DNA from: Plantago ovata
Lineage: Eukaryota; Streptophyta; Magnoliopsida; Lamiales; Plantaginaceae
Direction of reading: 5' to 3'
DNA: 64,000 bases
NCBI GenBank assembly: GCA_028274465.1
Contig: CM051456.1
Span: 103,701,348-103,765,347 of the forward strand
Part shown: piece by piece, positions 57,601 to 64,000 of the stretch
How the letters are laid out: each line of letters opens with the position of its first letter
Position numbering within the stretch: the stretch's first letter is position 1
Translations under genes and position numbers: made by a program
Notes under the pieces: generated by a model
Told to the model about the DNA's origin: nothing
Seen by the model: only the letters and a program-made list of their open reading frames with translations
The model's database searches: none

Positions 57601-58127
57601 GTTTGTTATGCATTTGAAATAAAGGTAGACCACTTTGCAAAATATATAAACCATTCAGTAAGCGAGCCTTTCCATAATACTTGTCATTTAACGAAAAATG
57701 ACAAGTGTTATTAGCAAATCGAAAGGAAAAACCCAAATTGTCCAACAATGGAATGGAAATCATATTTCTGACAATGGATGGAACAAATAAACGTTATCAA
57801 GTTCTAAACATTGTCCTGATGGTAAATCTATCTTGCAGCGTCCAACGCGTTTGGCTTCGACTGGATTGTCGTTCCCAACATGCAAGTCGATTTCACCTTG
57901 CTTGACTAGCCTATGTTCAATGGGCCCCTGCACATTATTACAAATGTGCGAGCCACAGGATGTATCTAATACCCAACCATTGGAGTCAAAAGTAGTCATG
58001 TTCATTTCAATAACAAACACACCTGAGCTAGAAGTCGGCGACTTATTAGCTTGATCTGCCCTTAGTTTAGGACAATCATTCTCCCAATGCCCTTTCTGCT
58101 TACAGAAAAGACATTCATCTGTGTGTA
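54681..58127 (-). pseudogene. pol: Copia gag end, protease, integrase, RT and RNase H of element D, multiply broken
   Basis: Fragments on the minus strand in order: CCHC knuckle ([14 protein letters not shown]) and protease motif DTSCGS (58127-57760), pre-integrase (57763-57356), integrase with [12 protein letters not shown] (57280-56972), linker and RT start (56759-55941), RT middle with [11 protein letters not shown] (55924-55673) and RNase H (55466-54681). Breaks occur near 57780, 57345, 56980, 56800, 55990, 55690, 55510 and 55095. The many breaks fit an older, inactive copy. Confidence 0.87.
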
Positions 58128-59389
58128 TGATGAACGTGTCAGATTCAGTCAAATAAATTTGTAATTAGCCAAAGGCAATCCACAACTACAACGAAAACCG
58201 TAGTGTAGTAGTAGAATGACTCGAGTGTCGTTCTCTCACGACTATACTAGCTTTATCAAATCTAATTAAGAATATAAAACAGCAAATAGAAAGCAATAGG
58301 GGGTTTTTAAGAAGACAATGGAGATTGGTGATAGTATGGTCCTTCTTAACATAATGGGTCCATAATCATGCATAAATTCCTCGGTCTTGCATAGAGATCT
58401 TTGAATCAATCTTGTGTCCTGTTGCAAGTATTAAGCACTACGAAGATAATATGGGTCTGACTTGTCAACAACTAACGTCCTATTGTGTTCCGTAATTATT
58501 CAACACTACGAAGATAATTGGTCTGATTGGTCGACAAGTGTCCAAGTGAGCATAATGATCAATACAACATACGAGAATTTTGGTTTCAACTGATCAACGA
58601 AATAAAGCAATGACACGGAGTATAATGCGCGATATAGCCATTAGCATGATTATCTTCCCTCGCTAAGAATTCACATACTACCACCAACGATAAATTTAGC
58701 TACTCATAATAGGCATGCAATCAATAGCAATCATAGAAGAAAACATATTGAAAGAAGAATAAAATAAGTAGATAAAAACTGTAAGATACAAAGTTACCGA
58801 AGGTTGTCAATCTCCGGATGATTGCGATCCTACGCGCTCCAATCTGCTATGAAAAAGTATCCCCTAAGCTATGGAACTCCCAGGACAGGCCCCGGGAAGT
58901 TCCTACCTAAAACTATAGAGAGAGGTGAGAAAGTAGGCTTGGAAAGATATGATTTTCGGAGAGAAAACTCGCAACTATATATAGGCCCGAATTTCTTCTG
59001 GGGCGGTTCGCCTCTGGCTGGGGCGGTTCGCTCCACAGTATAAACGCGGAATTTTCGCGTTTTCGACGCGGATTTGGATTTCTTCACCTTTTCGGACTCG
59101 GTTTCAGACTTCTAATGGCCTTCTAACCTCCAGATTCGACCCCTAGAATCCAAATCCTATCCGGAAACCTTCAGGTAATCCAAATAGGCTTCTGGAACAC
59201 CAATTCCTTGTAGACTTCAATATAAATGCCCGTAAATCTCCGAATTTCAACCAAAACCTGTAAATAAAATCTAAAGGGAAACGTGACACTATTCTAATAA
59301 AATGTACTAAAATATAGCTAAATTAACATAGAGGATAGCTAAAATAGGTGAAAAAGACTCGAATGAAAGTGTAAAATACACATTCATCA
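58128..59389 (-). repeat. 3' LTR of Athila-like element G2
   Basis: 1262 bases, same family as the G1 LTRs but more diverged. TATA box 58976-58983 with two imperfect GGCG/CGCC hairpin units upstream (about 58998-59035). Confidence 0.92.
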
Positions 59390-60886
59390 AACTCCCCAAA
59401 CCGAACCTTTGCTTGTCCTCAAGCAACTAAGCTAGACTCTAATACAAAAAACATGCAAGACTCAAAAATGGAGTTTCATGCCAAATAAAATGAACTAAAT
59501 TACTGAATCTACCAAATAACATATGAACAAAAACCATATAAATCAAAGCATGAATATAGGTTGAAGAATACCTCGATTGGCTTATACACATCCACATAAG
59601 CACTTATGTCAAGACAAGATAGTCTCTCGTAACATTCTCTACCTGGACCTAGTCAGTGACGACGTAATGATGCATGCTAAGATACGAATGGTTTCCCCGT
59701 GCCTATGTAACTGAGGACTTACTGCTGTTCCACCATGTTAAGACTTTTCCTCAAAAGAGGTCGAACCAGTACTGGCTCTCATCAAACGAAGGAGGGTTCC
59801 CTATAAAAGATAACTCTCCCCTATTCTACCCATCTCTCAAGTAAAGTTTTAAACTATTCACCACTTCCTGAATGACAGGACGAGGGTGGTCTAGAATAGA
59901 TGACACTTAAGACAAAAAAGATAAAAAATAGAAAAACACAATTACGAACAATACGAAAAATGGAAAAGACTCAAATTTTGCTAAACTGCTATTTGGCTTT
60001 ATTTTTTGGACCCTTCTTTGCTTTTTTTTTTGGGTCTCTTTTTTTCTTTTTTTCTTTCCAGATTTTTTTTTCTTTTTCTCTTTTTTCTTCTGGAATTTTT
60101 CTTTCTTTTTTTTTCGATTTTTTTCTAGCCAGCAGTAGCATAACAAAAAGAGAAACAAAATGACTCACACGACTTCCCCAAACCTATTCGAAAGAATAGG
60201 TTGGAGTATAAAATTTACGGAAAAGGAAAATAAACTCACGATACGAAAATGAAAAAACAGAAACAAGTCTAATGATGGTGTAACCCCCTCCCCAAACCTA
60301 TTCGGAAGAATAGGTTATAAACAAAGGATCACACAACCTCACACTACCTCCTTCCTAGGCATTTAGCAATCTCAAAGCATGGTGAAGACTTGTTGCCTCT
60401 TAGGTACATAATTGCTCGGGAAAACAACCATAAGACCCTAACATGCATCATCCTATTATAAAGGCCTTCGTGAACCGCAGTAGAGAAAACACCACTAAGT
60501 GATGTCGAGACTACCATGCTTAACTAAGTGCAATACATAAATGTGACAAGCCAAGCGAGAAAACCTCAAACAAATTCATAGAGATGAAGCATACGATTAA
60601 TGGCATAGCTAGTTGATTTGCCCAATAAAAAAGTTCAAAAAATTCGGCAATAAACTCCATATAAAACATGCAAAACTATCCTAGGAAAGCAGTAAACGTG
60701 CAAATGCAAAAAAATTCACGAGCTTTTCATAAGCAAGATAAGTATAGAGATAACCGGCGATAACCTCCTCCCCAAACCTGAACGTCGTCGCTCGTCCCGA
60801 ACGTTGAACGTGGATCCAAGGTGAGAGCTAATGCTTGTATAAGTTACCTATAATACTCAATCAAACTCGTGAGAAAACAAAACACA
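59390..60886 (-). other. 3' non-coding region of G2
   Basis: It starts with the complement of the polypurine tract (actccccaaacc). It holds the A-rich purine tract (about 59990-60130) and twin hairpins AACCTATTC/GAATAGGTT at 60181-60202 and 60295-60316, 114 bases apart. No env-like ORF is present. A Lys-rich frame matching that at 42313-42501 starts near 60163 (minus). Confidence 0.78.
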
Positions 60887-62824
60887 CTAACCTTCAGTGG
60901 AGGTGGTAAGGGTAAGCGCAAGGTGATCAACCTCCCTTTGATCACTAGATATCTCGAAGTACGGCTTCACTCGTTGGCCATTCACCTTGAAGGTATTTCC
61001 CGTCTCTGGATCGAAGAGTTTAACAGCTCCATGGGGAGCAACTTCGAGAATTTCGTACGGTCCATCCCAATGAGTACGGAGCTTTCCAGGAAATAGTCGA
61101 AGGCGAAAATTAAACACCAAAGCTTTTTGTCCAGGAATCAATTCCTTACGTACTATACCACGATCATGATACTTCTTAGTACGTTCCTTGTAGATCTTGG
61201 CATTTTCATAAGCACCTAGTCGTAATTCATCAAGCTCATCTAATTGCAACAATCGTTCCTCGCCAGCTTTTCCCATATCAAGATTGAGTGTTTTAATGGC
61301 CCAATATGCCTTGTGTTCTAGTTCTACTGGAAGATGACATGCTTTTCCATACACAAGTCTGTACGGAGTGGTCCCGATCACCGTCTTGTAGCTAGTCCTG
61401 TATGCCCAAAGTGCATCATTCAATTTTCCTGCCCAATCCTTCCTACTTGGCTTCACTACTCGCTCCAGGATCTTCTTGATTTGACGGTTGCTGACCTCGA
61501 CTTGCCCCGATGTCTGTGGGTGATAAGGCGTAGCGACACTATGGTGGACACTGTATCTCTTAAGAAGAGAAGCAAACGTTCTATTGACGAAGTGGGACCC
61601 TCCATCGCTGATGATTGTCCTAGGGCACCCAAATCTCGAGAATATTACTTCCTTCAAGAACTTCATAACCACTGCACCGTCATTTGTTTTTGTAGGAATT
61701 GCCTCTACCCATTTAGTCACATAGTCCACTACAACAAGAATGTATTCATAGCCTCTGCTGTTTGGAAATGGTCCCATAAAATCAATGCCCCATACATCGA
61801 AAGGTTCTACCACTAGATTCCCTTGAAGGGGCATTTCATCTTTCTTGCCAATACCGCCACCTCGTTGGCATGGGTCACAATTCTTCACAAAACTTCGAGC
61901 ATCTTTGTATATTGTTGGCCAGAAAAATCCTGCCTGCAGTACTTTGCGCGCTGTCTTCAATCCACTGTAGTGCCCTCCACAGTTAAGCTCATGGCAATGG
62001 CTCAGTACACTTTGCTGCTCTTCTTGTGGCACGCATCTCCTTAGAATCCCATCAGCTCCTTCCTTGAATAGATGTGGATCATCCCATATGTAAGTCCTGC
62101 ATTGCTTGGCAAGAGCTCTATTGTCTGAGGCTGAAAAGTTAGTGGGGCAAATATTCATAGCCAAATAGTTTACAATATCAGCATACCATGGCTCCTCATT
62201 AGCCTTCATTAGATGCTCATCGGGGAGGTCATCATTAATGGGTATCGGATCAACAGGGATATTAGGTATTCTAGATAAGTGATCTGCTACTAAATTTTCC
62301 CTACCAGCTCTATCTACTATAGTCAAATCAAAGTCTTGCAGCAAAAGGACCCAACGGATTAATCTAGGCTTAGAATCTTGCCTAGCTATCAAATGTCTCA
62401 AAGCAGCATGATCAGTATGGACATTCACAGGATGTCCAATTAAATAAGACCTAAACTTTTGTAAAGCAAAGACAACAGCTAAAAACTCCTTTTCAGTTGT
62501 TGTATAATTAGTCTGCGCAGAGTCTAGAGTCTTACTAACATAATAAATCACACGATACTGCTTATCAACTTTTTGGCATAAAACAGCACCCATAGAAAAA
62601 TTCGAAGCATCACACATAATTTCGAAAGGAAGATTGCAGTCAGGCGGCACAACAATGGGGGCAGAAACAAGCTTTTCCTTAAGAGTATTAAAAGCAACTA
62701 GGCAATCATTAGAGAAATGAAAAACCACATCTTTAGCAAGCAAGCTACTTAAAGGTTTAGCAATTTTCGAAAAATCTTTAATAAACCTCCTATGAAATCC
62801 TACATGGCCAAGAAAAGATTCCAA
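60887..62824 (-). CDS. pol: Gypsy RNase H and integrase of G2 (open)
   Basis: 645-codon frame. It begins at the end of RT ([17 protein letters not shown]), then gypsy RNase H ([44 protein letters not shown]), a linker, the HHCC zinc-binding part ([10 protein letters not shown] ... CDPCQRG, about residues 275-330) and integrase with all three catalytic acids ([26 protein letters not shown]). It ends in a basic C-terminal domain without a chromodomain, as expected for Athila. Length and motifs look intact. It is separated from RT by one in-frame TAA at 62828-62830. Confidence 0.9.
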   Translation of the reverse strand: MESFLGHVGFHRRFIKDFSKIAKPLSSLLAKDVVFHFSNDCLVAFNTLKEKLVSAPIVVPPDCNLPFEIMCDASNFSMGAVLCQKVDKQYRVIYYVSKTLDSAQTNYTTTEKEFLAVVFALQKFRSYLIGHPVNVHTDHAALRHLIARQDSKPRLIRWVLLLQDFDLTIVDRAGRENLVADHLSRIPNIPVDPIPINDDLPDEHLMKANEEPWYADIVNYLAMNICPTNFSASDNRALAKQCRTYIWDDPHLFKEGADGILRRCVPQEEQQSVLSHCHELNCGGHYSGLKTARKVLQAGFFWPTIYKDARSFVKNCDPCQRGGGIGKKDEMPLQGNLVVEPFDVWGIDFMGPFPNSRGYEYILVVVDYVTKWVEAIPTKTNDGAVVMKFLKEVIFSRFGCPRTIISDGGSHFVNRTFASLLKRYSVHHSVATPYHPQTSGQVEVSNRQIKKILERVVKPSRKDWAGKLNDALWAYRTSYKTVIGTTPYRLVYGKACHLPVELEHKAYWAIKTLNLDMGKAGEERLLQLDELDELRLGAYENAKIYKERTKKYHDRGIVRKELIPGQKALVFNFRLRLFPGKLRTHWDGPYEILEVAPHGAVKLFDPETGNTFKVNGQRVKPYFEISSDQREVDHLALTLTTSTEG

Positions 62825-62827
62825 TAC

Positions 62828-63922
62828 TTAAAGTTTTTCAATGATTTCTATCTTAGCCTTATCTACCTCGATACCTCTTTCAGAAACTACATGTCCTAGA
62901 ACAATGCCTTCTCTAACCATATAATGACTCTTCTCCCAGCTTAAGGTCAAGTTGCATTCAATGCACCTTTTTAAAACTAGATCTAATCTTTGCAAGCATT
63001 CATCAAATGAATCACCAAATAGGGAAAAATCATCCATAAAAACTTCAACAAATTTGGTTACCATGTCAGAGAAAACAAAAAGCATGCACCTTTGAAAAGT
63101 GGCGGGAGCATTGCATAGTCCAAATGGCATCCTCCTATAGGCAAATGTTCCGAAAGGGCAAGTGAGTGTCGTCTTCTCCTGATCCTCCGGTGCAATTGAA
63201 ATCTGGTAGAAACCTGATAAACCATCAAGAAAACAATAGAACTTCCGCCCCGCGAGGCGGTTTAGCATGTCATCTATAAATGGTAAAGGGAAGTGGTCTT
63301 TTTTAGTGGCGGCATTTAATCTTCTGTAGTCAATGCACATCCGCCATCCAGTGGTCTTCCTAACCGGTACCAATTCTCCCTTCTCATTTTCTTCCACCGT
63401 GACTCCTGATTTCTTAGGAACTACATGTACCGGGCTCACCCATCGACTATCTGGAATCGGGTAAATCATATCAGCATCTAGCAACTTGATCACTTCCTTT
63501 TTTACCACCTCTTGCATTGCTGGATTTATCCTTCGCTGAGGTTGCCTAACAGGTTTGGCATCTTGTTCTAGAGTGATGTTGTGCACGCATCTTGTAGGGC
63601 TAATTCCTTTGATATCACTGATCCCCCATCCTATAGCTGCGGAATTTTCCTTCAATACCTCAATCAGCTTACTTTCTTCATTGTCGGAGAGATGTGAGGA
63701 GACAATCACAGGTTTTTTATGATTTTCTTCCAAGTACACATACTTGAGGTGCGCAGGGAGCGGTTTCAATTCTAAGCTAGGTTCTTCAGGAAACCCACTT
63801 TCTTCTTCTTCTTCATCTAAAGGTTCAAGTACCTCTTCTCCTGCGGGAATTTCTGGGGTGCTATCCATTATTTCGACTAGTTCTCTTGCTTTTTTGGTCA
63901 TGTAGCACGTCTCGGCTTGCAT
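62828..63922 (-). pseudogene. pol: Gypsy reverse transcriptase of G2
   Basis: 364-codon frame with an acidic N-terminal linker, WVSPVHVVPKKSG, WRMCIDYRRLN, FCFLDG-type motif (here CFLDGLSGF), MPFGLCNAPATFQRCM and the catalytic FMDD. It ends EIIEKL then TAA, where the protein should run on into RNase H. The usual Pro-rich link (about eight residues) is missing at the junction, so a small deletion may have created the stop. An upstream in-frame stop at about 63945 also separates it from protease and gag, which are outside the window. Confidence 0.88.
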
Positions 63923-64000
63923 TGTTAGTGCTTCCTCAAGTGGTTACGATTGCCATGGCTATGATGAAATTCGGAAATTGCAGATTCGTAGCAATCGACA
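63923..64000 (-). other. Upstream of RT in G2, window edge
   Basis: 78 bases, in frame with RT for a few codons (LEEALT) until a TAA. Probably the end of the protease-RT linker. Nothing else can be said. Confidence 0.4.

Larger units (their letters stand above)
52562..58127 (-). mobile_element. Ty1/copia element D, same family as the array, truncated in view by G2
   Basis: LTR 52562-54666 followed by internal sequence from RNase H back to the gag zinc knuckle, where G2 is inserted (58128). The remaining gag, leader and 5' LTR should resume beyond the window. The left flank gtaga (52557-52561) is the expected target duplication. It is more diverged from copies A and B than these are from each other, so it is an older insertion. 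Confidence 0.9.
33413..64000 (-). mobile_element. SIRE/Maximus-like Ty1/copia retrotransposon 2 (5' part outside window, interrupted four times)
   Basis: Reading on the minus strand the parts visible are RT and RNase H (52561-50894), hairpin spacer, additional ORF (48717-48710 then 40428-35189), polypurine tract and 3' LTR (34927-33413). It is interrupted by an Athila-like element (40429-48709), a solo Athila LTR (49496-50700) and a copia element starting at 52562. That copia is itself interrupted at 58128 by a second Athila-like element. Gag, integrase and the 5' LTR must lie to the right of the window. It lies tail-to-tail with element 1. Confidence 0.88.
58128..64000 (-). mobile_element. 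Athila-like Ty3/gypsy element G2 (5' part outside window)
   Basis: 3' LTR 58128-59389, polypurine tract, non-coding 3' region shared with G1, then RNase H/integrase and RT on the minus strand. RT precedes RNase H and integrase, the gypsy order. Sequence such as FVEVFMDDFSLFG and the RT end resembles Athila. It is inserted in the gag zinc-knuckle region of copia D; left flank gtgta (58123-58127). Gag, PBS and 5' LTR lie beyond the window. Confidence 0.9.

Noticed and set aside
61334-61816. 160-codon plus-strand frame
   Set aside because: Antisense to the integrase domain of G2.

Overview
The window is plant nuclear DNA, most likely from an angiosperm with a repeat-rich genome. It is almost entirely nested LTR retrotransposons of three kinds: a Ty1/copia SIRE/Maximus-like family, a second Ty1/copia family with 2.1-kb LTRs, and a Ty3/gypsy Athila-like family. 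I see no complete host gene, no rRNA or tRNA gene and no prokaryotic feature. One 100-N assembly gap lies at 14056-14155.

Layout. (1) 1-29719: SIRE-like element 1 on the plus strand. The window opens inside its 5' LTR. Its PBS, gag and start of protease are deleted. A pol pseudogene (247-3516) is followed by an RNA-hairpin-rich spacer, a long additional ORF (4425-6206, resuming 24367-27888), a polypurine tract and the 3' LTR (28151-29719). (2) 6207-24361: inserted in that additional ORF, with a 5-bp target duplication (tcgtg), is a minus-strand copia array of the form LTR-internal-LTR-internal-LTR (copies A and B; LTRs A, B and C). (3) 29720-33412: older sequence between the two SIRE-like elements. 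It holds a decayed copia remnant ending in a probable short LTR, then what looks like the first exon and splice donor of a host gene. (4) 33413 to beyond the window: SIRE-like element 2 on the minus strand, tail-to-tail with element 1. It is split by an Athila-like element (G1, 40429-48709) that keeps gag and protease but lacks RT, RNase H and integrase; by a solo Athila LTR (49496-50700); and by a further copia copy (D, 52562-58127). Copy D is in turn interrupted by a second Athila-like element (G2, 58128 to the window end) that carries full RT, RNase H and integrase domains.

How the parts relate. G2 could have supplied the enzymes for G1, which shares its LTR family and 3' internal region. 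The two SIRE-like elements carry the same additional ORF, whose conserved upstream TATA box suggests its own promoter. The most unusual signal is that three element families each carry arrays of short hairpins in non-coding positions. In two of them the loop is constant while the stems change in a pairing-preserving way: ACRGGNA loops downstream of pol in the SIRE-like family, and AGGYGGC loops in the copia leader. The third is a variable array of GGCG/CGCC hairpins just upstream of the TATA box in Athila LTRs. All coding regions except short stretches are broken by stops or frameshifts.
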